Assembly (NCBI GenBank): GCA_902729315.2
Contig: LR746272.1
Location: forward strand, 10,720,327-10,784,326
Reading direction: 5' to 3'
Length of the DNA: 64,000 nt
Origin: Spirodela intermedia
Lineage: Eukaryota > Streptophyta > Magnoliopsida > Alismatales > Araceae
Below are positions 11,801 through 23,879 of this stretch, piece by piece. How positions within the stretch are numbered: the stretch's first letter is position 1; the number at the start of each line of letters is the position of its first letter. The position numbers were made by a program, and so were the translations under genes. The notes below the pieces were generated by a model. That model saw only the letters and a program-made list of their open reading frames with translations. It ran no database searches and had not been told where the DNA came from.

Positions 11801-14800
11801 AACCCATGCCATGGAGGCTTCTAGATAAAGTGTCAAAGCAAGGAAGTTTGTTTGGAATTTATGAATCCCAAGACACACGTCATTGTTTCAGGCTCATGTT
11901 GTCAGGTTGTCTAGATCCCAAGTAAATATTCAGATGGTAGTGTGCCTTATCCACAACATAATCACTTGATCAAGGAGCTTCAATTTAACTGAAGTCGATT
12001 CTGAAACAATGACAGAGAAAATCCACTATTATGCGGTAAATAAGTACCTCAACTAGCAAGTAGCGAGAACAATCCCCGAAACCAACACCCACCAACCATA
12101 CACTGAAGGTTAATAATAGTCCCCCATGGGTTGCCATAGAAATGAGTCTGTGCTTACAAGCTCGATAGCACAATTACAAAAATACTAAATTCGAAAACCT
12201 TGTCACACTCGAGAAAGATCAAAGGAGATAAGGGAAATAAGAAAAATGACCATAGCACATTATGATTCAGCTAATAAATCTGGGAAGCTTCAAACTCTCC
12301 AAGTTTTCTTTAGCAACCAAAAAATTATTATGATGTACAAAGGAAAAGCTTCAACACCATGAATCCATTTCGGATGATCCTTGTATTCAATCTAACTTGA
12401 ACAGAAAATTAAAATTGCTGAAGTCACACCAGCAACAGTTCACCATCAGCTCCTCCTGACGATTGTTTTAGGTTGTAATTTCATTACCCGTTTACACCCT
12501 CCAGTTTTATCAGCCAATCATATTCCACAGGAACATTTCAATCCCAGTACAAGAAGAAGATCGCTCACTTCAATCTCGTTGCAAAAAAATATGCAGGCTG
12601 ATTTACTGTCCCTCCTCATATTTACAATTCAATACAACAAAATTTCAGTCAAACCAACTGCATCAATAAAAAAAATCTTTCATAAGCGTTTACAAAGATT
12701 TTTCAGCGAAAGTGTCATTTCCTGTCTTTCTCCAGACACATCCATGTAAGCTCCCAGTGTTGCTGGGGATATATTTCAATCAACTTATAGCAATAAATCC
12801 TAAACGTTCACAAAACATTTCAGAGTAAAACTGGCATATGCTATCTATCTCGAGTGCCACATCTATATGAAGTGAAAGTGGCATATAGCAATAAATCGAG
12901 TCAGTATGGTCTTCAGCATTAGCTTGAACCGGAACAGAACTTAAAGATACTAACTTTATCAGTTGAGAACTGGTACATGTATTGAAATATAGTTCACCAA
13001 AATCTTCACATTATTGCTTCTGCCAAGACCTTTAGGATTTTCCATTACCCAACTCATAATTCCTTGATTGTTGAAGAAAACCAACTTTCAATCAAATGGA
13101 TCTCCAAAGAATACGAGATGGGAAGTGCAGCAAAGTTGGATGCACACCCTAGTTTAGTTTCAGCAAAAAACAAATTTCCTAATAGATGCCCATAACAAAT
13201 TATCTACCTCCAGAGTCTTCTGAATGTTTTTCCATTCTTCTCGTTGGCAGATCATAACAATGACGCAGGATAAGAAATAAAACTATCCAGGGATTGTGAA
13301 ATAGTGAAATGAAGCTGAGAAAGACATGAACATCATATCACCTTGAGGTATTTGTCAAGCAATTTACACCTTTCTTGAATAACAGTCACTTCTAGACCTG
13401 ATGAAAGAAAATGCTTAGGAGGCAGATGCAGGTTATACTCTGCAAACTCCTTAAGACGGCGATGTAATTCCTCAAAATGTCGAAACCTAATATAGATAGT
13501 AAATAAGTTAAGATAACTTGAAATCAAAACGAGTTTAGAAGAGCAATCGGTGTGCAAAAAGAATTCAAAATTTCCCTTCTGATTGGCTGAACAGAAATTA
13601 TTTGAATGCTGAATATAAATAAGATGTATCATATGAGTAGTTATATTTGGTGGTTGATGATGACAGTGATTGAATTATCAGGATACCTTCTTTTGATGGA
13701 CCAGCTATTATTAGCTGCATCTGTCACAGCAATGGAATATACAGCAAATGTTCCCACACCGCTTTTCACAATATTTGCACCCAAGACCTGCAACAAGAGG
13801 TTGTCTTTCACAAATATATCAGTGATTCTCAGTGGTATGGGATGCTCACAGACATGGTCTCAATTTATTATTCTAAATTCAGGCCTACCTCACATCTCAA
13901 TTTGAGGAAGGAGTCCTCCATGGCAAATATTTCACTGGTCATCGAGGATGACCTGAAATCTTCAGTTGACATAGACGATGAAGCTGCTGATCCACTATGA
14001 AATCTATCCCAGCTCTCCACCTCGGATTCATCAACGACATGCTCTGCTCTGACATTGCTTTTTGTGGGTTCTGATAAGTAACGATTGTCACCGGACAGAA
14101 AAGATGCTCTTTCAACCTCTAGTCGGGTGGGAATCTTCTGACTGCTTGACCTGGATTTTTTTCTTCCTGATTGAGATCTTATTATCCTTAGATGATGAGC
14201 ACGACTCTTACTACTTCTCTTTGTCGAACTTACTTCAAAATTCTCAAGAGGGTGTCTTATGTGTGTAACATCAGAATTTCTTTTGTCTTTGCTATCCCAG
14301 ACCCTAGTTACAGGAGAATCTAGGCCTGTAACGTTATTCCCATCATCATCATCGGTTTGATAGGAACTCTCGCTGTCTACTTCAGCATCACCCTGACTTA
14401 CAAGGCGTGATACCTTTTCTCGGGACAATGAATCTGAAAGATGACTAGTGAGGTTCCCACTGCCATGTACAGACAATGCATCTGCAGATAATTGACCTTG
14501 ATGGCGCGTCTTCAGTATCCCAACATTCGCTGAGTACTTGGATGCCACTTTTGAGTGATCCAATTTACCAGAAGCTTGCGGATCTTTATTCTGCTCGTTG
14601 GTCTTAGCTACCTGACTTTCATCTTCTTTCTTTCTGTAGTCTCGTCCTTTAGTCCACATGTTTTCAAAATGCTCTGGTGCAAGAGCTCGGGTCTTTCTTG
14701 TAGAAATTACATCTAGCATGTGCGCCCACTCACTCCTAGGAGCATGTGCTCCAGTGTTTCCTTCATCAACATTTGAAGAACCTGAAGCCAAAGGAACCAC

Positions 14801-17800
14801 TAGGGTGAGACAATCAGGGACCATTAAAAAGACTAGCATCCATCAGGGTGACAGTTGTATGTAACTACCTCGGTCTAAATACGGATCAGCACCCTTTGAA
14901 TATTTTGGAAGAAACGCTTTATTAGAATTCGTATGTTTTTTATGTTTTAATTGCACAAGTTCAACACCTCCACTGGAACCCTCTAAAAGTCCAGAAGAGT
15001 GATCAAGATGTGTTCTTGAAGGCCCCCTTTGAGGCATATCTTCCACGGGAATGATTCCATCAGTCCTTTTGGAAAGAGAGGTAACCACCGATTCAACTTT
15101 TTCATTGATAAATCTAAAGGAAAAAAAGATAAATTAGAATATTGGATAAAAGAAATACAGCACAAAACGAATACAGAAATAGAACAAGAACCTTGGGTTA
15201 GCCAAGTTCAAGACTGGACGAATTACTGCACATGCTAGAAGCTCTCTAATTGCATATCGGAAAAATGAACAATGCAAATCCTCGGGCTTAAAAGTCAAAG
15301 AAATGAGCCCAGTGGCCAAATGCTGCAGAACCTGAGAAAATTAAGAACAAACATCAACTATGTTATACATAATAAACCATAACAATAAGCCAGGACTAAA
15401 TGAGAAAAAACTCTTGTTGGTATCTATTATTAGACAGGCTAACTTATCAAACACACCGATAGTTTTAGGGTTTCAGTTTCATTGACAAAATAAGTTTACA
15501 ACTGGTTTAACTTCCATACAAGTTCATTCAGAAGGCAGAAACCTGTAATGAAAAAGCTGGGCATATTAATTGAACTGTGATGGAGTAGAATAACCATAAC
15601 CTTGTGCTCAGCTTCACCAGAAGCTAAAGCAGGGTGCAATTTGTTTTCTGCAACCATGGCTAGCTTGATTTGAGCATCCCGATGATCAGTGGAAACTTTT
15701 CCCAACTCTTCTTTCCCAATTTTTGCCTGGGTAGATCGATAAAGCTCCAGGTGACTGCAAAAGAGATCAATAATGTCCCTGAATTATAAAAATAACAGTT
15801 AGCACCATATATGAGAAAATTCCTGGAAGAACATAAAATGCTCTCATAAACGTGATCAAAAGAGACCCATCCAAACCAGACCTGGTCAGCAGATTTATAA
15901 GGTTTATCTCCTTAGCACGACATGAAACTTCTCCAAGAACATTGTTCATGATGTGTACTAATTCTTCTGGGCCATCCTTGTCAGGGGTTATCCGAGCATA
16001 CCAGAGATCTGTTACCCACTCAGAAACTAGATGTCGAGTGAACTGATCAATTGCTGCTTCAACTACAGGAGAATCCACTTTTCTTCTCCAGCTCAACTTG
16101 TCAATTGGAACCTTGGGAAGCTCTGCAGATTTTTTCTCTCGACGTGTCTCATTAACAGATGCTGGTTTATTGCTTGAAGAAGACCTTCTTCGAACATCAA
16201 GGTCAAATGATATGTAACGAAGGAAGATGATCAAGGAAGCAGCAGCAGGCAAGTTCACCCAAACTGAGGAGCTTGTTACTGAGACGAATTAATTCAGAGT
16301 TAAGTTAGTTCATGGCTGACACACATAAACATAAAAGCATAAAAGACGTAGGCAAAATAAACATTTTTCTCATCAAAGAAAACAAAAAAATCCCGCCAGC
16401 AAAAAACAAACATATGTGTTGATAACGCAGATGATTGCTTATGTAAAAACAGAGGAACCACGAAACAAATCAAACTAAAAAGGTGAAGATAGCAAGCCAA
16501 TTATTCTCTCCTCGTAGAATTCAAGGCACAACAAAGGCAGAAATAAAAATTACATTTTTACGCACAAAATACATCAATAAATTACAAACTTTAGTCTATA
16601 AACCTGTTGTTAATCAAAAATAATTTTCAAGGAACAATCAGTATTCATAAACTGCCTCAGAATCTTTCAGAAATACCAGAACCATAAGCAATCAGGGGTG
16701 GAATGTGTCAGAAAATTAACCGAACAGCATACTGTCCAATCACGTACAAAAAAAATACTGATCAACCTTGAGGATAATGAGTAAATGACTCATTCATTCA
16801 CTTTTTAAAGTGATCTTTTTTTCTTAAAATTTTTAATCTTCTTCTATTTAATATTCATTCGAACCAAGGTTTGGTTTCTGGCATATAATGTGGTTAGATA
16901 AATTAGAATAACAAGCAAAGTATATCTTCAGTGCATTAGAACCACAATTTTAGCAACATAGAACAATCAAGTTCGTTTTAATTTACTAATCCATTTTGTA
17001 TAGGGTTGATATTAACGTATATTGGCTGATGCACTAGATAATTCCAACTACCTTGATAGTTATCAGATACAGTGTAAATATCATGCAAATGCAACATTGA
17101 CGAAACTTTCCATCTCAAATTGCCTCACGTGATAAATTAAACTATTACGAACAGTGGCCGCGGCAAATAAGTTCATTCAGGCTAATGCTTTCAATTTGGT
17201 TCCCACGGAACAAGTATTGGTTAATTTGTGTACGCGGCATCATGGATCTCATTAAATTAAATATTAGGAAAATGCACGGGGGTAAAAGTGTATATAAAAA
17301 ATGGAAACCCAAATACTTTGGTCATGGCCAAGAACCAAAACAACGGATGCAAAGATGATGTCCAGAATTTACGGATAAGATTTTCGGTTTCAGGCACCAC
17401 CGTAAAGAACTGACTGTGCTTGAAAACGATGAAATTAAACGGCAAAGCTAACAATACTTTAAAAGAAAAAGGCAATGCCGAGAAAAATCAAATAAATTAG
17501 ATTATTTACTTTTCTGTCTTCATGCATTTGCCTTCATCGAGGTGGGAAAGAGAGAAAAATACTTTTCACTACACATTTACTCTCCGTCTCAATTATATAG
17601 TAGAGAGTAGTCAAGGCCAAGCAAGGACAGCAAACTTTGAATTCCGTGAAACATGCTCCCATAAAATCACGGGAGGGGAGAGAGTAGATGGGATGTCACG
17701 AAAGAGCTTACGAGACATTAAATAGGAGAGCCCAACGACGCAGACGAACAGCAAGACGATCCGTTTCTTCGCCTCATCCAGGAGGTCCCGCATAGTATGC

Positions 17801-17850
17801 CTCCCCGTTCTCATCAACCAGGCCTTCCAATCAATCTTATCCCTCCGCAC
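8828..17850 (-). CDS. PXA-PX-Nexin_C sorting nexin
   Basis: Sixteen exons: 17850-17712, 16278-15882, 15778-15601, 15331-15192, 15113-14869, 14781-13889, 13787-13687, 13486-13342, 11163-11095, 10996-10951, 10863-10481, 10347-10268, 10152-10017, 9443-9266, 9150-9068, 8965-8828. All phases close, giving 1116 residues. Two hydrophobic segments near the N-terminus (about 30-45 and 51-70) should anchor it in a membrane. A PXA domain follows (about 100-285), then a long Ser/Asp-rich linker encoded mostly by the 893-base exon 6. A PX domain (about 665-785) carries FRHFEELHRRL and ERCKLLDKYLK, expected to bind phosphoinositides. The Nexin_C domain (about 910-1080) contains WIAKQVLQLGMGDAFDDWL and ends in KQLAFELLELLLLAAFPEL. 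This is the SNX13/SNX19-like architecture of endosomal tethering or sorting proteins; Arabidopsis relatives are At1g15240 and At2g15900 (from memory). The start at 17850 gives the RDLLDEAK-type N-terminus expected. Intron 8 (11164-13341) is 2.2 kb. Confidence 0.93.
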
Positions 17851-18918
17851 AGAAACGTTCTCCCAAGAGAGGCAAAGCCAACACCATAAGATGCAGCGGT
17901 CGTCAAGATCGAGGGCGACAGAACGAAACCAGTGACCGTCTTCCTCGAACCATACGAAGACCTTCCGAGGCGGAGATTCTCACGAACTCAAAAATTGCGA
18001 AAGAACAGCTCACAGCAGGCCGAAGCAGGGAGCCCCTGCGGATGTACCTGATGCCAGAAAACTCCGACGGCCGCCCACCGGAGCTGCCAACAGTCCTCCA
18101 CTCAGGCAGAACCCCTTTCATCTCGTAGCGCGCCGTGTTCCCATCTCGGCCTTTCTTCCTTCCTTCCTTCCTTCTCCCTCGTGCGGCGGGGGATAAAGGA
18201 AAAGTCAAAACTACCCATTCCGGAAAGTAGCAATCGCGCGCCACGGTCGTTCGGCTCTCTCAAACCAAACGGTCAGCCGTGGTGGTTGTGGACCTCGTGA
18301 GGACGGGGCCTCTTCTTATTGGACCACGCAAGGCGCCGAGAATCCGAAACTGGCCGCAGTCGGGCTCACCATAACATTCGCGTGGAACGGTTGGTTGAGC
18401 ACATTTAAATCAAATAAGAGGCAACTTCGTCCCAATCAAGTAATTAATTATATATTTTTCCCTGTTATGCTAATTAAATTATAAACGATAATTTTTTTAC
18501 GTATTTTTTGGAGATATTCATACGTGGCGTTAATTAGAACGTCTTCACGTGAGGTGGAACCCGAGCGCGCTTATTGGGCCGATCTGTTTCTAATTGGGCT
18601 CTTTGACTATATATTTTTTGGAGTTCAATATTATTTATTATTTTAACGCATTAATCGACTACTCAGCCCACCCATTTCAGGCCAGATGGTGGAAGCCCGA
18701 AAAAAGGGTGCAGACCTCTTTTCGGGGCTTATTTTGTGAGACGCGGAAAACGGGCCGGGCTGCGGTTCACGAGTTGTCCGGCCCATTAATTTTCTCCAGA
18801 ATGGGCTGAGTTGGGAATTCGGCGACACGAGGGTCATCTTTTTATGGCCGTATTGACTGTCATTGCGCCGTAGCTTCGTCTCCGTCAGCGACGTGCGGGC
18901 GGGCTTCGGCGCTCATCA
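17851..18918. promoter_or_regulatory. divergent promoter region, sorting nexin and AP-4 beta
   Basis: The two genes start 1068 bases apart and are transcribed away from each other, so both promoters lie here. The half near the sorting nexin is GC-rich and has a (CCTT)n-like tract near 18155-18175 (leader or 5' flank). The centre (18400-18650) is AT-rich. I see no element that can be assigned with confidence and no further gene; open frames at 17903-18244 and 18594-18837 look like chance. Confidence 0.6.
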
Positions 18919-21900
18919 ATGGCTCCTCCGCCCCAATTCCAGCGCTCTTCGTCGCCGTCGCAGCCCTCCGGGTATCTGACGATGATTCGATCTCCAAGCC
19001 CCAATTGTCCCCTCTCGGGCTCACTCTCTGATCTTTTTTATGTATTCCTGGAGCAGGAAAAGCGAGATCTCCGATCTGAAGTTGCAGCTCCGGCAGCTGG
19101 CAGGGAGCCGAGCGCCGGGGGCCGATGATGCGAAAAGAGAACTCTTCAAGAAGGTGATTTCTCACATGACTGTTGGGGTAGACGTGTCGTCCCTCTTCAG
19201 TGAAATGGTGATGTGCTCAGCCACCTCCGACATCGTGTTGAAGAAGATGTGCTATCTGTACGTCGGCAACTACGCCAAGGGGAATCCAGACCTCGCTCTT
19301 CTCACTATCAACTTCCTTCAGAGGGATTGTCGCGACGAGGACCCTATGATACGTGGTCTCGCCCTGAGGAGTCTCTGCTCACTGCGAGTCACTAACCTCG
19401 TGGAGTACCTAGTGGGCCCTCTGGGCTCAGGCCTCAAGGACCCCAACGCGTACGTGAGAACGGTAGCGGCAATGGGCGTTTTGAAACTTTACCACATCTC
19501 CGCCTCTGCATGCGTGGACGCTGATTTCCCATCCATGCTCAAGCGCCTCATGCTCAATGATCCGGATTCCCAGGTATGAATGGCTAATGTCTGAAAAGGT
19601 TAAGACCAGGGGAAGTCAAAATACTCGACAACGTCGTATATCACCCTTGCCTTTCATGTGTCCTCGATCCTCTTTATTTCCACCCATATGGGTAATTTTC
19701 ATAACACGAATGCTATTTGCAGGTCGTTGCAAATTGCCTGTCCTCGTTACAGGAGATATGGAGTGCGGAGGCGAACACGTCCGAGGAAGCTGCCAGGGAG
19801 AGAGAAGCTTTGCTTAGCAAACCACTTGTCTATCATCTATTGAATAGGTGCTATTCATTTTTATGCACTGGAATTCTCCACCGTATAATGATATTTAGAT
19901 GTCTACAGTTTAGTACCATATTGTTTCCCCTCTGGGTTTATAGTTTGGTTGAACATTTGCTCCATACCTTTTTCTACTCCGAATTTATTATTGAATATTT
20001 TCATTTTTTTCTTTTTGAATCACAATCAGATGAAAACTTTTTGAATTCTCAGAATCTATATTTTAGGCACATAAAACCCTTTATGCTTATTTTTTCCCAT
20101 TAAGGTTTCTGTTGGTCAAAATTGAGTTTCCAGAGACATACAAAACAAGTGCGGATCCTCCATTTCCTTGAACTTTTTCTGTCAGCATTACGTTGAAGGC
20201 GATGTAGAAACAATCAATTCTCGTTTCTTTTTAGGAAGCTTAGTGGCAAGACTTCAAGCATGGCGATTCATTATCGTCCTTCTAGGTGGTGCAGTTTGTT
20301 CCATTTCTGTCATCATTGCTGTTAACAGCTTTCTCAATGCTGTAGCGTCATGGTCAAGTTAGAGGCTGGGATCTGACCGTTAAAGCTTTAACCATGCATG
20401 TTAATATGCTGGATTCACTGTATCTGTAGATCTGCGGATAAGATGGTTTCCGAAAGACTGTCTAACATGATAAGGCGAGGCTCAGTCTCGCTTCACATGC
20501 AGAAGTCAGCGTGGTTTTTTGTATCTGTACAATAAACAGAAGTAACAGTACCAGAAAAAATGCAATTAGATAAGGCTATGGCTGTTCACTTCGAGATTAT
20601 TGTAAAAACCGCCAAATAACATTTATCTAGTGCATTGTAGAATCATGGTAATTTTTCTATTGTATTTATTAGCCGACCAAGATTGTATATGCCATACTGG
20701 TCATCATCCGGTTCTGTTTCAGTATTGTTGAAAGTATTGTGGCAGAAGTGCAATACTGATTAGAGGTGGCTGGTGTTGTAGCTGTGGGGTTAGAGAACGG
20801 GAAAAAAGTATCGATGAAAGAACAATTTATGTCGGTTAATGTTATAATAAAATGACGAATGCCCACTTTTTGAAAGAGCGACGTGTTAAATTTTCTCTGT
20901 TTGCTTAAGTATCTCAATAGTTCAACTGAAAGATGTCTCCAGTGGTGGAGAGCAGGAGCAAATTGTTTATGGGTTCTCCATCCTGTGTTTTATTTTTTTC
21001 TTAATCTAGCTAGAGGAATCTCCCTTCAACCTTTTCTGAGAAATGAAAGAGCATCAATCCACTGTAAGAAAGTAGAATATACTTCCACTGAAGGATACGA
21101 GTCAGATTCCCATCCCCAATTTTTTATGGGATTTATTTATTTAATCTCCTTATGAGGCCTTTTGGACAGATACATAATATAGACATTAGCAATGTCATTC
21201 AACTAATATACGATATAATCAGTTGCACGAGTCAGTAGGAAATAAGATACTAGTTTGCCACCAACTTGGTAATTGACTTGTAAAGCAAAGAAAATCACAA
21301 AAATAAGTGGAGGTTTTAATCTAGGAGAACCAACCTGCACCTGTTTTGGACGATGCATATTTAAGCAAAATACTACGGGGTTATAATCATGAATATTGGT
21401 TTCTTCACTCCTCTCCTGCTGTTCCCAACCATGTGTTTCAAAGACTCCAATCGAGAATAGCCTCCAGCTCTAGGTAACTTTGAATGTAACTTTTTTGTTC
21501 TGCTGTTCTAACAGCCATGGAGAAAATTTGGCTTAGATTCTTGGTTATTTGCTCTTAAAACATGATTGGTATGTTATGGCCCCTCGTCCTAAGAACTGTA
21601 GTCAGTGGTTGTTCTGCATGTAAGTCCCTATTATTTCAAATGAATGGTGATGAAAGCTCTTTCTTGTTCTATGTCCGTTACATTCAATTCAAGGTTGCTC
21701 TTTTGATTTGCTTTCTTCTTTTACTGTTTTCATCTGTTTTCATTTCTGAAGTTTCTGTACACAATGTTTTCTTTTCTATTGAGTGATTCAGTAATTCTGA
21801 TTCAAGCTGTTGGTGTTTCCCAGGATCAAGGAATTCAATGAATGGGCTCAGTGCCTTATACTTGATTTGATATCTAACTATATTCCATCAGATAATGATG

Positions 21901-23843
21901 AAATATTTGACATTATGAACCTTCTTGAGGATAGGCTTCAGCACGCGAATGGTGCTGTTGTCTTGGGCACAATCAAGGTGTTTCTGCATCTAACATTGTC
22001 TATGGCAGATGTTCATCAGCAGGTGCATTCTGAGATTACTTTTTCTTTTTACGTTCATACTCGATATGCTTTTCATAGCTTAATTATATATGAGGAAATA
22101 ACATAGGAAATTGTTTTTTGTTGATGAGCGTCTGGTGTACGATTGCTCGCTTTACTATTTATGATCTTTTTTTATTTAGGTGTATGAACGCATCAAAGCC
22201 CCTTTACTCACGTTAATGAGCTCTGGGAGTCCAGAACAGTCATATGCTGTGTTGAGCCACCTTCATCTTTTAGTTATGCGTGCCCCGGTGCTGTTTTCAT
22301 CAGATTACAAGCATTTCTACTGCCAGTACAGTGAACCATCCTATGTGAAGAAACTAAAACTTGAAATGTTGACTGCCATTGCCAATGAGAGCAATACATA
22401 TGAGATTGGTAAGATTTCTTTCACTTTAAACTGTTCATTGCTCTGTTGGTAATATCTGCATTCATTGTTTGTTCTCTGGTCTACTGCTCAAATTTTCATC
22501 AGGGGCTAATGCGATTTGACTGCCCCTTTGTTGTCAACTTGAGGTTTTTTGTTCCAAGTATGTTCTTCTTGAATCCTTGTAACCTTTCTCACTCTATTTC
22601 AGTGACTGAACTGTGTGAATATGCTGCAAATGTCGATGTATCCATTGCCAGAGAAGCCATTCGAGCTGTTGGAAAAATAGCACTGCAGCAGTATGATGTC
22701 AATGCCATTGTTGACCGGCTTCTGCAATTTCTGGAAATGGAAAAAGACTATGTGACTGCAGAAACTCTGGTCTGTAGTTTTTATGATAACTGAAGTTATG
22801 AATTTCATTTACCAGTGTGACCACCTGCTTCAAAGCCCATGCCCTAAGTGTTTCTTCTTTTGCCTTTCTTTCCGACCTTTTTGCCTGCAGGTACTGGTGA
22901 AAGATCTTCTCAGGAAATACCCTCAGTGGAGTCACGATTGTATTGCAGTAGTTGGGAATATCAGTAGCAAGAATGTTCAAGAACCTAAAGCAAAATCAGC
23001 TCTTATATGGATGTTGGGCGAATACTCTCAAGATATGCCAGAAGCACCTTACATATTGGAGAATCTCATAGACAACTGGGATGATGAACATTCTTCAGAG
23101 GTAACAATGCTCTTTTGATTGATTGTACAGCAGTCCAGTCGTAAAGCGGCGCACCTAGTATTCTATGGAGTCCTTTATTCAACACTCTCCATCGTGTTGA
23201 TCTAGGAATTATTTTCTTTTCTATGGGACGATTGTCAATTGACAAATGAATAAAAACGCATTAATATTTTGCGATCTCACCTCATTTTTTCAATATATAG
23301 GATACATGCTTAATTGTGGGGACGACAATAATTTTGCCAATTGTCAGCTGATGTATTGATTCTATTTTTATACTTGTCCCACCCCACCTTTCTTTTTCCT
23401 CTGATAGGTGAAGCTCCATAGGAATACCACTGATTTTAACGTCTAAGACTTGGTGTCTTCCTCTTTTATTCATGATTTGTTTGTTAAAATGATATTGATT
23501 ATCATGGCTTAATGGCAATGATCCTACCCCTGTACGTCAGAGATTCCTACTTAAAGCATACATCCATCCAAATTTTTGGGACCAGTTTATGAAGCTATTG
23601 TGAATAATTTGCCCAGAGTGAATTTGGTGATCAATTTGTTTCTGCTCTCGACAAATCTAAAGAGTTGCGTTTCCGCACCAAAGACAACATTTATGCCTTT
23701 TTTGATGTGGGCATTGTCCCATGTATTTATTGATCTTCCTCTCTACTTTCACCGTTCAGGGACTATGTTTCTTATTTGGTCTTGTATTGTTTCTTATTTA
23801 TTTTATCTGTACTGTACGAGTTATTTTCTTCACCTTGCTCTTA

Positions 23844-23879
<36 letters not shown>

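Noticed and set aside
13868-14289. Plus-strand frames within the sorting nexin exon 6 region
   Set aside because: Antisense of a well-supported exon.
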